DNA from: Tsuneonella sp. CC-YZS046
Lineage (GTDB): Bacteria; Pseudomonadota; Alphaproteobacteria; Sphingomonadales; Sphingomonadaceae
NCBI RefSeq assembly: GCF_035581365.1
Contig: NZ_CP141590.1
Span: 1,178,001 to 1,242,000 of the forward strand
Length of the DNA: 64,000 nt
Reading direction: 5' to 3'
Numbering within the stretch: the stretch's first letter is position 1; each line of letters starts with the position of its first letter. The notes under the pieces are model-generated. The model had not been told where the DNA came from. It saw only the letters and a list, made by a program, of their open reading frames with translations, and did no database searches. Positions 44,371 to 53,170 of this stretch are shown here, one piece after another. The position numbers and the translations under genes were made by a program.

Positions 44371-46629
44371 GTGCGCAAGCCGAAACCCGCTCCCGGCCTG
44401 CCCGGCAGGCAGCAGATACTCGACTTCATCCAGAGCAGCGACACCCCTGCCGGCAAGCGGGAAATCGCCCGCGCCTTCGGCCTCAAGGGGCAGGAGAAGA
44501 TCGCGCTCAAGGCCTTGCTGCGCGACATGGCGGACGAAGGGCTGATCGACGGCAAGCGAACCGCCTTCCATCGCATGGGCGGCTTGCCGAAGGTGACCGT
44601 GCTGCGCGTTGTCGATACCGACGATGGCGAAGCGATTGCCATTCCCGATAGCTGGCAGCCGGACGACGCCACTCCGCCGCCACGCCTGCGGCTGGTGGAA
44701 AGCCGGAAAGGCCCTGCCTTGCGGGTGGGGGATCGCGTCCTGGCCCGCACCGAGGAAGCCGGCGACGGCTGGTGCGCCTATCCGATGAAGAAGCTGCCCG
44801 CGCAGGGCGAGGCCATGCTTGGCGTGGTCGAACTCGACGGGGCGGGCAAGGGCTGGCTCGCGCCGGTCGACAAGCGTGTGCGCAACGCCACGCCGATTGC
44901 CGATCTGGGCGGCGCGGAGCCGGGCAATCTCGTGCTGGCCGAGCCTGCGGGCCGCAGCCCTCGCGCGGGCGTGAAAGTCATCCAGGTGCTGGGCGATCCG
45001 CTTGCGCCGCGCGCCTTCAGCCTGATCGCGATCCATAAATACGGCATTCCGAATCTGTTCGGAGCGGAAGTGCTGTCCGAGGCGGAGGCATCCGCCAAGC
45101 TGCCACTCAGCGAGGACCGGCGCGAGGATCTTCGGCATCTGCCCATCGTCGCGATCGACCCGGCCGATGCGCGCGATCATGACGATGCGATCTGGGCGGA
45201 GCCGGATGGAGCAGGGGGCTTCCGGGCGATCGTGGCGATCGCGGACGTCAGCTTCTATGTCCGCCCCGGGGGGAAGCTGGACCGGGAGGCGCGCAAGCGC
45301 GGCAATTCGGTCTATTTCCCCGACCGCGTCGTCCCCATGCTGCCCGAAGTGCTGAGCGCGAATGTCTGCTCCCTGCGAGCGGGAGAGGACCGCGCGGCCA
45401 TGGCCTGCCATCTGGAGATCGATGCGCAGGGCAAGCTCAAGGCCTGGCGGTTCTCGCGCGCCATCGTGCGCATCTCGGAAAACATCGCCTATGAGGCGGC
45501 GCAGGCAAGGATCGACGAGGGCGAAGCCGATGCAAGCCTGAGCAATCTCTGGGCCTGCTGGCGTTTGCTGGAAGCGGCGCGCAAGCAACGCGATCCGCTG
45601 GAACTGGAATTGCCGGAACGCCGGGTCATGCTGGACGATCAGGGCAAGATAGCGGAAATCGCCATTCGCGAGTGGCTCGATGCGCATCGCGTGGTGGAAG
45701 ATTTCATGATCGCGGCCAATGTCGCGGCGGCAAAGGCGCTGGAAAGCAAGGTTTCGCCGGTCGTCTATCGCATCCACGAGCCGCCTAGCCGGGAGAAGCT
45801 GGTCGCGCTGCGAGAGTATCTCGACACATTCGGCCGCAAACTTGCGCTGGGGCAGGTCATCACCCCGGGTCTGTTCAACCGCATGTTGAAGGACATCGCG
45901 GACGAAAGCGAAAAAGCGCTCATCATGGAAGCCGTGCTGCGCAGCCAGACGCAGGCCTATTACGGGCCGCGCAACGCCGGGCATTTCGGCCTTGCCCTGG
46001 GCAGCTACGCGCATTTCACCTCACCGATCCGCCGCTATGCGGACCTGCTGGTCCACCGCGCGCTGGTCGATGCCTTCGGGCTGGAGCAGCCCCGGCCGGC
46101 CGGGGGAGCCATACCCGCCGCCACCGGGCTTTCGGATCGCGACCGCGGCGATCTGGCGCGAGTCAGCGAAGCGATCAGCGCCGCCGAGCGCCGCGCCATG
46201 GAAGCGGAGCGGGAAACGATCGACCGCTATGTCGCGGCATGGCTTTCCGGCAAGGTGGGGGAAGTGTTCGAGACCCGCATCACCGGGGTCCAGCGTTTCG
46301 GCCTGTTCGCGACCATCATGGGGCTGGGCGGCGATGGGCTGGTTCCCGTCTCGGTGCTCGGCCCGGAACGCTTCCACCATGATGACGGAGCGCATACGCT
46401 GACAGGCGAGCAAACCGGCACGCGCTACGCCATCGGAGATCGGCTGCCGCTGCGCCTGGCCGAGGCGAATCCGCTCACCGGAGCCTTGAAGTTCGAGCCG
46501 GTGGAAGGGGCCGGCGCCCCCATCGAGCCGCGCGGCGGCAAGCCAGCGCCCCGCAGGAAGGGAAAATACGTCGTCGGCCAGCGGGGCCGGCCTTCCAACA
46601 TCCGGCATCAGGGCAGAAAAAAGCGCTAG
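44371..46629 (+). CDS. rnr: Ribonuclease R
   Basis: RNase R is a processive 3'-5' exoribonuclease for structured RNA. The 752-residue protein has a helical N-terminal domain, cold-shock-like OB folds, the RNB catalytic centre VAIDPADARDHDDAIWAE (metal-binding aspartates) and YAHFTSPIRRYADLLVHRAL. It also has an S1 domain and a basic C-terminal tail (RRKGKYVVGQRGRPSN). GTG 44371 is chosen; TTG 44368 is equally possible. The 5-base gap implies co-translation with proS. Confidence 0.93.
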   Translation: MRKPKPAPGLPGRQQILDFIQSSDTPAGKREIARAFGLKGQEKIALKALLRDMADEGLIDGKRTAFHRMGGLPKVTVLRVVDTDDGEAIAIPDSWQPDDATPPPRLRLVESRKGPALRVGDRVLARTEEAGDGWCAYPMKKLPAQGEAMLGVVELDGAGKGWLAPVDKRVRNATPIADLGGAEPGNLVLAEPAGRSPRAGVKVIQVLGDPLAPRAFSLIAIHKYGIPNLFGAEVLSEAEASAKLPLSEDRREDLRHLPIVAIDPADARDHDDAIWAEPDGAGGFRAIVAIADVSFYVRPGGKLDREARKRGNSVYFPDRVVPMLPEVLSANVCSLRAGEDRAAMACHLEIDAQGKLKAWRFSRAIVRISENIAYEAAQARIDEGEADASLSNLWACWRLLEAARKQRDPLELELPERRVMLDDQGKIAEIAIREWLDAHRVVEDFMIAANVAAAKALESKVSPVVYRIHEPPSREKLVALREYLDTFGRKLALGQVITPGLFNRMLKDIADESEKALIMEAVLRSQTQAYYGPRNAGHFGLALGSYAHFTSPIRRYADLLVHRALVDAFGLEQPRPAGGAIPAATGLSDRDRGDLARVSEAISAAERRAMEAERETIDRYVAAWLSGKVGEVFETRITGVQRFGLFATIMGLGGDGLVPVSVLGPERFHHDDGAHTLTGEQTGTRYAIGDRLPLRLAEANPLTGALKFEPVEGAGAPIEPRGGKPAPRRKGKYVVGQRGRPSNIRHQGRKKR

Positions 46630-46635
46630 ATCGCC

Positions 46636-46648
46636 GCCCGCCCCGGGC
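46636..46648. terminator. Short hairpin between convergent rnr and usp
   Basis: GCCCG-CCC-CGGGC forms a 5-base stem in the 27-base gap between two convergent stops. It is short and has no T-run. Confidence 0.3.
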
Positions 46649-46656
46649 GCACCGGC

Positions 46657-47109
46657 TCAACTCAAGCGGTCGATATCCTCTTCGCCCAGCGCGCCGGGAA
46701 TCACGAACAGGGGACAGGAAAGCGTTCCCGCATTCTGCGAAAAGGCGGTGACGAGCGGGCCCGGATTTCCCTCGGCCGCGGCGCCAAGTACCAATGCGGC
46801 TACCTCCGGGTGCTCGGCAAGATATTCATGCACGACTTCCTTGCCATCGCCGACCCGGACGGAGATGGTGGGCATCTTGCCGCTCTCGCTGAGAATATTT
46901 CCCGCCGCGCCGGTGGCGATCACCTCTGCGCGATCGCGCGCTTCGGCCTCGATCGTGGCCTGAACGCCGCCGAATGCATTGAAGCTCTGCGGTTGCACCA
47001 ACGCGAGAATATGGACCGCGCCATCTGTCTTGGCCGCGCGCCTGGCGGCAAAACGCAAGGCCACCCGGGCCTCGTCAGTCTCGTCCATTATAACCAGATA
47101 TACACGCAT
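46657..47109 (-). CDS. Universal stress protein (UspA family)
   Basis: The 150-residue UspA-fold protein begins MRVYLVIMDETDEARVALRFA. The usual ATP-binding G-x2-G-x9-G(S/T) near the C-terminus is not clear; AALVLGAAAEGNPGPLVTAFS is the corresponding region. It is probably an adenine-nucleotide-independent or weakly binding Usp. It is divergent from pdhC with 119 bases between starts. Confidence 0.85.
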   Translation of the reverse strand: MRVYLVIMDETDEARVALRFAARRAAKTDGAVHILALVQPQSFNAFGGVQATIEAEARDRAEVIATGAAGNILSESGKMPTISVRVGDGKEVVHEYLAEHPEVAALVLGAAAEGNPGPLVTAFSQNAGTLSCPLFVIPGALGEEDIDRLS

Positions 47110-47228
47110 ATCTCACCCCTATGAAAACCTATATGGTTATCTCTCTCGATGCACCAACCCTCTTGCCGCCATCGCACTTATCGGCCAGATAGGCACAAAC
47201 ACTCAGCAACGGGAAGAGTTGAACTGCC

Positions 47229-48524
47229 ATGCCCACCTCGATCAAGATGCCCGCACTCTCGCCCACCATGGAGGAGGGTACACTGGCGCGCTGGCTGGTA
47301 AAGGTCGGTGATACAGTATCCGCCGGCGATATCATGGCGGAAATCGAAACCGACAAGGCCACGATGGAGTTCGAGGCGGTCGATGAAGGCACCATCGTCG
47401 ACATTGCCGTGCCAGAAGGAACCGAAGGCGTGAAGGTGGGCACGGTGATCGCAACCCTTGCGGCGGAAGGCGAAGATCCCGGCGCAGCGAAATCCGCCGA
47501 ACCCGCCAAGCCTGCAAAGGCCGAGCAAGCGGCACCTGCCGCCAAGGCCGAGCCTGAGCAGCCGCAGGCCGTGGAAAAGGCTCCCGCTCCGCAAGCGAAG
47601 CCGGCCCCCACCACCGTTGCGACGAGCGGTTCCGGCCAGCGCATCCTGGCATCGCCGCTGGCCCGCCGGATTGCCGCCCAGCAAGGCATCGACCTTTCGA
47701 CGATCAAGGGCAGCGGGCCGAACGGGCGGATCGTGAAGGCCGACGTGGACGGCCTGCAGGGCGCAGCAGCGGCTCCCACCGCTCCGCAAGCGCGCCCGGC
47801 TCCGGCCGCGCCCACGGAAATTCCGGATTTCGGCATTCCGTTCGAGGCGGAAAAGCTCAACAATGTCCGCAAGGTGATTGCCCGCCGGCTCACCGAAGCG
47901 AAGCAGCAGATTCCGCATATCTACCTCACCGTCGATGTGCGGCTCGACGCCTTGCTCAAGCTGCGGAGCGAACTCAATGCCTCGCTGGAAGGGGAGGGCC
48001 TCAAGCTCTCCGTCAACGACCTGCTGATAAAGGCCCTGGCCAAGGCACTCGACCGCGTGCCGCAATGCAATGTCAGCTTTGCCGGCGAGGAACTGCGCAA
48101 ATATACCCGCGTCGACATCTCCGTCGCGGTGGCCGCACCGAGCGGGCTGATAACCCCCATCGTCACCGACGCGGCGAAGAAATCCGTCTCGGCCATCGCG
48201 GGCGAGATGAAGGGCCTGATCGAAAAGGCGCGCGACGGGAAGCTGCAGCCGCATGAATATCAGGGCGGCACCGCCAGCCTGTCCAATCTCGGCATGTATG
48301 GGATCAAACAGTTCGAGGCGGTGATCAATCCGCCCCAAGGCATGATCCTTGCCGTGGGCGCCGGGGAGAAGCGGCCGTTCATCGTCGATGATGCAGTATC
48401 CATCGCCACGGTGATGAGCGTGACCGGCAGCTTCGACCATCGCGCGATTGATGGGGCCGATGCGGCATTGCTGATGCAGGCCTTCCAGCAACTGGTGGAA
48501 AGCCCGCTGGGAATCATCGCGTGA
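47229..48524 (+). CDS. pdhC: Pyruvate dehydrogenase E2, dihydrolipoamide acetyltransferase
   Basis: The 431-residue protein is the E2 core of the pyruvate dehydrogenase complex. It has one lipoyl domain with Lys43 in [13 protein letters not shown], an Ala/Pro-rich linker, a peripheral subunit-binding domain ([19 protein letters not shown]) and the acetyltransferase domain with catalytic [19 protein letters not shown] single lipoyl domain is typical of alphaproteobacterial PDH E2. pdhA and pdhB are not adjacent. Downstream genes overlap or abut, leading to lpdA. Confidence 0.93.
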   Translation: MPTSIKMPALSPTMEEGTLARWLVKVGDTVSAGDIMAEIETDKATMEFEAVDEGTIVDIAVPEGTEGVKVGTVIATLAAEGEDPGAAKSAEPAKPAKAEQAAPAAKAEPEQPQAVEKAPAPQAKPAPTTVATSGSGQRILASPLARRIAAQQGIDLSTIKGSGPNGRIVKADVDGLQGAAAAPTAPQARPAPAAPTEIPDFGIPFEAEKLNNVRKVIARRLTEAKQQIPHIYLTVDVRLDALLKLRSELNASLEGEGLKLSVNDLLIKALAKALDRVPQCNVSFAGEELRKYTRVDISVAVAAPSGLITPIVTDAAKKSVSAIAGEMKGLIEKARDGKLQPHEYQGGTASLSNLGMYGIKQFEAVINPPQGMILAVGAGEKRPFIVDDAVSIATVMSVTGSFDHRAIDGADAALLMQAFQQLVESPLGIIA

Positions 48525-48940
48525 GATCGATCCGGGCCTGGCCGCTGGGAATGGTGGCCTGCCTGGCCCTCGCGGCCCCTCTCAAGGCGGAGCATCCCAA
48601 GGATGGTCATCCCGTGATGGTGGGCAGCGAAGGGCCGGAACTGGACGCATGCGTTGCGGTCGGCCGCGTTACCGGCCTCGATCCGGAAGGGGACAATTAT
48701 CTTGCGGTTCGCGCCGCGCCGCATCTTTCCGGTCACGAGAACGATCGCCTCGACCCGGCCACGCTGGTCTGGTTGTGCGACAAGGACGGCGATTGGCAGG
48801 GCATCGTCTATCCGCATGGCGCCTATCAGGATCTGGGCGATTGCCGGGTGAGCAGCCCCGTCACCGCGCCCGAACCCTATGGCGGCCCTTGCCGGCATGG
48901 CTGGGTCCTCGCCAAATATCTCGATCTTGTGGCAGGATAG
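48521..48940 (+). CDS. Secreted SH3-domain protein
   Basis: The 139-residue protein has an N-terminal signal peptide (about 1-23, ending LAAPLKAEH) and a bacterial SH3-like region with [17 protein letters not shown] and DWQGIVYP. Its four cysteines, Cys44, Cys85, Cys107 and Cys124, could form disulfides. GTG 48521 overlaps the pdhC stop by 4 bases. Why an exported SH3 protein sits between E2 and E3 of PDH is not evident. Function unknown. Confidence 0.75.
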   Translation: MRSIRAWPLGMVACLALAAPLKAEHPKDGHPVMVGSEGPELDACVAVGRVTGLDPEGDNYLAVRAAPHLSGHENDRLDPATLVWLCDKDGDWQGIVYPHGAYQDLGDCRVSSPVTAPEPYGGPCRHGWVLAKYLDLVAG

Positions 48941-48943
48941 GGA

Positions 48944-49351
48944 ATGGCAGCTGACAACAGCTTTCGAGATCCGCTAATCCGCGTCACGGCCATGCCCAAG
49001 GATACCAATCCCTATGGCGGCGTGTTCGGCGGATGGCTGATGAGCCAGATGGCGCTCGGCGCGGGCTCGCTCGCGTCGCGCAAGGCCAATGGCACCGCGG
49101 TGGTGGTTCATGCCACGGATTTCACCTTTCCCGGGGCCATGGCGGTGGGGGATGAACTGTCCGTCTATGCCGAAGTCGCGGCGGTCGGGAATACATCGTT
49201 GACTATCGCAGCCGAAGCCATCGCGCGCGAACGCAATGGCGAGGCCACGCAGGTGGTGGCGCGCGGCACCTTCAAATTCGTCGTGATCGACGGGGAAGGG
49301 CGGCCTCGCGCCATCGGAACGCTCGCAATCAAGGCGGCGGCGGAGGAATAA
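48944..49351 (+). CDS. Acyl-CoA thioesterase (hotdog fold, YciA-like)
   Basis: The 135-residue hotdog protein has TNPYGGVFGGWLMSQM and a middle strand HATDFTFPGAMAVGDEL, as in YciA/acyl-CoA thioesterase II-like hydrolases. YciA-type enzymes cleave a broad range of acyl-CoAs and might relieve CoA trapping near pyruvate metabolism (inference). It starts 4 bases after the SH3 gene and shares one base with the lpdA start. Confidence 0.85.
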   Translation: MAADNSFRDPLIRVTAMPKDTNPYGGVFGGWLMSQMALGAGSLASRKANGTAVVVHATDFTFPGAMAVGDELSVYAEVAAVGNTSLTIAAEAIARERNGEATQVVARGTFKFVVIDGEGRPRAIGTLAIKAAAEE

Positions 49352-50763
49352 TGTCCGGCACGTATGATCTTATCGTTCTCGGGTCTGGCCCCGGCGGCTA
49401 TGTCGCGGCGATCCGCGCGGCCCAACTGGGATTGAAGACCGCAATCGTGGAGCGGGAAAGCCTGGGGGGGATCTGCCTCAACTGGGGCTGCATCCCGACC
49501 AAGGCGCTGCTGCGCTCGGCCGAGATCTATCACTATATGCAACATGCCAAGGATTACGGGCTGGCGGCGGAGAAGATCAGCGCGGATCTGGAAGCCGTGG
49601 TCAAGCGCAGCCGGGGCGTAGCGAAGCAGCTCAATCAGGGCGTCACGCATCTGATGAAGAAGAACAAGATCGCGGTGCATATGGGCGAGGGCGCCTTCAA
49701 ATCCGCCAATACGCTGGAAGTGAAGGGCGAGAAGGGCACGGAGACGCTCACCGCCAGGCATATCATCGTCGCGACGGGCGCGAGGGCGCGCGACCTTCCC
49801 TTTGCTCCGGCCGACGGCAAGCGGGTGTGGACCTATCGTCATGCAATGACCCCGCCGGAAATGCCCGACAAACTGCTGGTGATCGGCTCCGGCGCGATCG
49901 GGATCGAATTCGCAAGCTTCTACAACGATATGGGCGCGGATGTGACGGTGGTTGAAATGCTCGACCGGATCGTGCCGGTGGAAGATGCGGAGATCTCCGC
50001 CTTCCTCGAAAAGGCACTGACGAAGCAGGGCATCCAGATCATGACCGGCGCCGCGCTGGAGGAGCTGAAGCCCGGCGCAGACAAGGTTTCCGCCAAGATC
50101 AAGGGGAAGGACGGCAAGGTCACTTCCGGCGAATACAGCCATGTGATCGTCGCCATCGGCATTCAGCCCAACACCGAGAATATCGGCCTGGAAAAGCTGG
50201 GGGTAAAGACGGAGCGCGGTTTCATCCAGATCGACGATTATGGCCGCACGGGCGTGAAGGGCCTGTGGGCGATCGGCGATTGCGTGCCGGGACCGTGGCT
50301 GGCGCACAAGGCCAGCCATGAAGGGGTGACGGCGGCTGAGGCCATCGCGCAGGAACTGGGCAACAAGGATGTTCATCCGCACCCGTTGGATCGGCGCAAT
50401 ATTCCCGGTTGCACCTATTGCCATCCGCAGATCGCCAGCGTCGGCCTGACCGAGGCCAAGGCCACAGAAGCCGGTTACGAGATCAAGGTCGGGAACTTCC
50501 CGTTCATCGGCAATGGCAAGGCCATCGCGCTGGGCGAAGCGGAAGGCTTCATCAAGACGGTGTTCGATGCGAAAACCGGCGAGTTGCTGGGCGCTCATAT
50601 GATCGGCGCGGAAGTGACCGAGCTGATCCAGGGCTATGTGGTCGGCAAGCAGCTCGAAACGACGGAATCCGAGCTTATGCAGGCCATATTCCCGCACCCC
50701 ACCTTGTCCGAAATGATGCATGAAAGCGTGCTCGCCGCATACGGACGCGCCTTGCACTTCTGA
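49351..50763 (+). CDS. lpdA: Dihydrolipoamide dehydrogenase (E3)
   Basis: LpdA reoxidises the lipoyl group of E2 and passes electrons to NAD+. The 470-residue flavoprotein has FAD motif GSGPGGYVAAIRAAQLG, the redox disulfide Cys42/Cys47 in GGICLNWGCIPTK, NAD motif IGSGAIGIEFASFY and the catalytic dyad HPTLSEMMHE near the end. It is the last gene of the pdhC-SH3-thioesterase-lpdA operon. Confidence 0.95.
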   Translation: MSGTYDLIVLGSGPGGYVAAIRAAQLGLKTAIVERESLGGICLNWGCIPTKALLRSAEIYHYMQHAKDYGLAAEKISADLEAVVKRSRGVAKQLNQGVTHLMKKNKIAVHMGEGAFKSANTLEVKGEKGTETLTARHIIVATGARARDLPFAPADGKRVWTYRHAMTPPEMPDKLLVIGSGAIGIEFASFYNDMGADVTVVEMLDRIVPVEDAEISAFLEKALTKQGIQIMTGAALEELKPGADKVSAKIKGKDGKVTSGEYSHVIVAIGIQPNTENIGLEKLGVKTERGFIQIDDYGRTGVKGLWAIGDCVPGPWLAHKASHEGVTAAEAIAQELGNKDVHPHPLDRRNIPGCTYCHPQIASVGLTEAKATEAGYEIKVGNFPFIGNGKAIALGEAEGFIKTVFDAKTGELLGAHMIGAEVTELIQGYVVGKQLETTESELMQAIFPHPTLSEMMHESVLAAYGRALHF

Positions 50764-50805
50764 CAACCATCCCGCTTCGCATTCCATTCTGCACGCTTTG
50801 TCTCC

Positions 50806-50835
50806 ACGCCGGGAGCCTTCCGGGGCTTCCGGCGT
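50806..50835 (+). terminator. Hairpin after lpdA
   Basis: acgccgggagcc (50806-50817) pairs with ggcttccggcgt (50824-50835) over 12 bases with one G-U pair and a 6-base loop, 42 bases after the stop. No T-run follows. Confidence 0.5.
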
Positions 50836-50857
50836 TGGAAGCCTGCGGAGACGAGCG

Positions 50858-51055
50858 ATGGAATATGAAATCGATTTTCAGCTGCTGGACCCGATAACCA
50901 ACAATCCGAGCCTCGATAACGGCATTCCCGTAAATCCCCTGCGGCGCGCCATGATCGCCGCGGACCTAAGGGACCTCAGGAATGGCAAGGAACCCAGAGT
51001 GATTTCGAGGCGAGTGAAATCAATTGCCGCCTCGGAAATCGCGGAAAACAGATAA
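50858..51055 (+). CDS. Small hypothetical protein
   Basis: The 65-residue frame MEYEIDFQLLDPITNNPSLD... starts at an ATG 7 bases after GGAG (50847-50850). Composition is mixed and charged, with a basic C-terminal half (RRAMIAADLRDLRNGKEPR). No family recognised. It lies between the hairpin after lpdA and the end of metY. The good ribosome site makes it plausible. Confidence 0.5.
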   Translation: MEYEIDFQLLDPITNNPSLDNGIPVNPLRRAMIAADLRDLRNGKEPRVISRRVKSIAASEIAENR

Positions 51056-51090
51056 ATTCCATGCTCCCCATTCCTGAAGAAGGAACCTGC

Positions 51091-52392
51091 TCATTGGGCC
51101 GCCTTGCCCAGCGCCTGATCGAGATCCGCGATAAGGTCATCCGCATCCTCTATGCCGATCGAGAGGCGCACCACATCATCCCCCGCGCCCGCTGCCTGCC
51201 GCTGTTCCGGCGTCAGCTGGCGGTGCGTGGTCGATGCGGAATGGATCACCAGTGAACGCGCATCCCCCAGATTGGCCAGATGGCTGAACAGCTGCAGCGC
51301 ATCGACCAGCCTGATGCAGGCCTTGTAACCGCCCTTTACGCCGAATGTGAACAAGGCCCCCGTGCCCTTGGGGTAAAGCTTTTTCGCGCGCTTGTGATAG
51401 GGCGACGACTTCAGCCCCGCATAGGACACGAAGCTCACCCGGTCATCCGCTTCCAGCCACTCGGCAACCTTTTTGGCGTTGGCGACATGCTTCTGCATCC
51501 TGAGGCTCAAGGTTTCGATACCGAGAATGGTCTGAAAGGCGTTCATCGGGGCCATGGTCATCCCCAGGTCCCGCAAGCCCACCGCATGGCTGTGCAAGGT
51601 ATAGCCCAGCGCTCCGAATGCCTGGTGAAACGTCAATCCGTGATAGGCGGGCTCCGGCTGGGAAAGCGACGGGAACTTGTCCGATGCCGACCAGTCGAAC
51701 TTTCCGGAATCGATGATCGCGCCGCCCATCGAGGTTCCGTTGCCCGACAGATATTTCGTCGTGGAGTGGACCACGAGAGTCGCCCCGTGATCGATCGGCT
51801 TGCAGAGATAGGGCGTGGCGCTGGTATTATCGACGATCAGCGGCACGCCCTTGCGCTCCGCGATGGCCGCGATCTTCGGCAGGTCGGTGACATGCCCGCC
51901 GGGATTGGAGACGCTTTCGCAGAAGATCGCCCTGGTCCGCTTGTTGCAGGCCCGCGCCACTTCGCCGGGGTCTTCCAGATCGACGAAGCGGCTTTGCCAT
52001 CCGAACCGCCTGATCGTATGCGAAAACTGCGTGACCGAGCCACCATAGAGCCGATTGGAGACGACGACGTTGTCGCCCGGCATCATCAGGGGAAACAGCG
52101 CCATGATCTGCGCGGCATGGCCGGATGAACAGCAAGTCGCCCCGGCGCCGCCTTCGAGCGCAGCGAGCCGCGCCTGCAAGGCATTCACGGTGGGATTGGT
52201 CAGCCGGGAATAGATGTATCCCACTTCCTCCAGATTGAAGAGGCGCGCCGCATGATCCGCATCCTGGAAGAGATAGGCCGTATTCTGGTAGATCGGCACC
52301 TGTCTCGCGCCCGTCGCCGGATCGCCATCCCAACCTGCATGGACCTGCAATGTGTCGAAGGATAGCGCGGGGTTTTCTGCGTTGGTGGACAT
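51091..52392 (-). CDS. metY: O-acetylhomoserine sulfhydrylase / Cys-Met PLP enzyme
   Basis: The 433-residue protein is a Cys/Met-metabolism PLP enzyme of the O-acetylhomoserine (thiol)-lyase group. It begins FDTLQVHAGWDGDPATGARQVPIYQNTAY and has the PLP lysine in VVHSTTKYLSGNGTSMGG. The length (about 430) and the inserted segments fit MetY rather than MetB/MetC (about 390). It makes homocysteine from O-acetylhomoserine and sulfide, complementing cysK elsewhere. AGGAG lies just before ATG 52392. The frame stays open to 52485, but that region is more likely leader. Confidence 0.85.
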   Translation of the reverse strand: MSTNAENPALSFDTLQVHAGWDGDPATGARQVPIYQNTAYLFQDADHAARLFNLEEVGYIYSRLTNPTVNALQARLAALEGGAGATCCSSGHAAQIMALFPLMMPGDNVVVSNRLYGGSVTQFSHTIRRFGWQSRFVDLEDPGEVARACNKRTRAIFCESVSNPGGHVTDLPKIAAIAERKGVPLIVDNTSATPYLCKPIDHGATLVVHSTTKYLSGNGTSMGGAIIDSGKFDWSASDKFPSLSQPEPAYHGLTFHQAFGALGYTLHSHAVGLRDLGMTMAPMNAFQTILGIETLSLRMQKHVANAKKVAEWLEADDRVSFVSYAGLKSSPYHKRAKKLYPKGTGALFTFGVKGGYKACIRLVDALQLFSHLANLGDARSLVIHSASTTHRQLTPEQRQAAGAGDDVVRLSIGIEDADDLIADLDQALGKAAQ

Positions 52393-52441
52393 GTCACTCC
52401 TCTCAGCGGGGATCTCTTCAGCTATTCTGCTCAAGACGGCG

Positions 52442-52485
52442 ATGCTTAGCTGCTTCCGCATGGCCGCGACAAGTCGGTGAAGCAT
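52442..52485 (-). promoter_or_regulatory. Structured leader candidate before metY
   Basis: In the transcribed (minus) sense, ATGCTT and AAGCAT can pair (52485-52480 with 52447-52442). GCTTC and GAAGC can pair instead (52483-52479 with 52456-52452), sharing the same strand, and a nested CGAC/GTCG palindrome lies between. Mutually exclusive stems suggest a possible switch, but no known riboswitch consensus fits. Confidence 0.3.
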
Positions 52486-52611
52486 GAACCCGCCACAGCG
52501 GTTTTCCGCGAGATGTTCTTATCGTTTGTAAAAGGCGCGGCACGAAGGGTAGGGTGCCGACGCCATCGCAAGTCGGTGCGAATGGTCAATGATAATGGAT
52601 AGGATGCACGA

Positions 52612-53121
52612 ATGTTCAATGGCGTGGAAGGAATCGTTCAAACCGGCTTCGTGGTGGGCGATATCGACAGGGCGATCGACCGATGGGTTGTGCGTGGCGC
52701 AGGCCCGTTCCGGGTCTTCCGGGATATCGAGGTCGAACTGACCTATCGCGGACAGCCTGCCACGGTGAAGCTGAATCTGGCGCTCGGCCAATTCGACGGC
52801 GTCCAGATCGAGCTGATGCAACCGCTCTCGGAAGCTCCCTCGATCTATCATGACAGCTTCCCGGACGGCTTTCCCGAGGAAGGATTGCATCATGTCGGCA
52901 TGATCGCATCCGACTATGACCTGTTTGTCGAGAAACATGCCGGAGAAGGCAGACCGCTTGTCCTCAATGGCGTTTTCTCGGGCTATCGGTTCGGATTCAT
53001 CGACACGCGCGACACTATGGGCTTCATGCTGGAAGCCTTCGAGAAGACCCCGTCGCTCCTGGCCTTCTTCGACGAGATCAAGGAACTCGGGCACCAGGAA
53101 TCGTCCGGCGCGGCAGCTTGA
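52612..53121 (+). CDS. VOC (glyoxalase/dioxygenase) superfamily protein
   Basis: The 169-residue protein has the paired beta-alpha-beta-beta-beta modules of the VOC fold (VQTGFVVGDIDRAIDRWV, GLHHVGMIASDYDLFVEK). His93 of GLHHVG and Glu in GFMLEAFE are possible metal ligands. VOC enzymes include extradiol dioxygenases, methylmalonyl-CoA epimerases and glyoxalases; the type here cannot be told. It is followed 49 bases later by a flavin monooxygenase-like gene in an apparent catabolic pair. Confidence 0.82.
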   Translation: MFNGVEGIVQTGFVVGDIDRAIDRWVVRGAGPFRVFRDIEVELTYRGQPATVKLNLALGQFDGVQIELMQPLSEAPSIYHDSFPDGFPEEGLHHVGMIASDYDLFVEKHAGEGRPLVLNGVFSGYRFGFIDTRDTMGFMLEAFEKTPSLLAFFDEIKELGHQESSGAAA

Positions 53122-53170
53122 ACGATCGGCACTTCCGAAGAACAGAAGCAGGGACCAGAAAGCCAAACGC

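Noticed and set aside
52393-52520. SAM-II or other known SAM riboswitch before metY.
   Set aside because: The conserved SAM-II core (GATTTAAC-like and GCTAAA elements) is absent.
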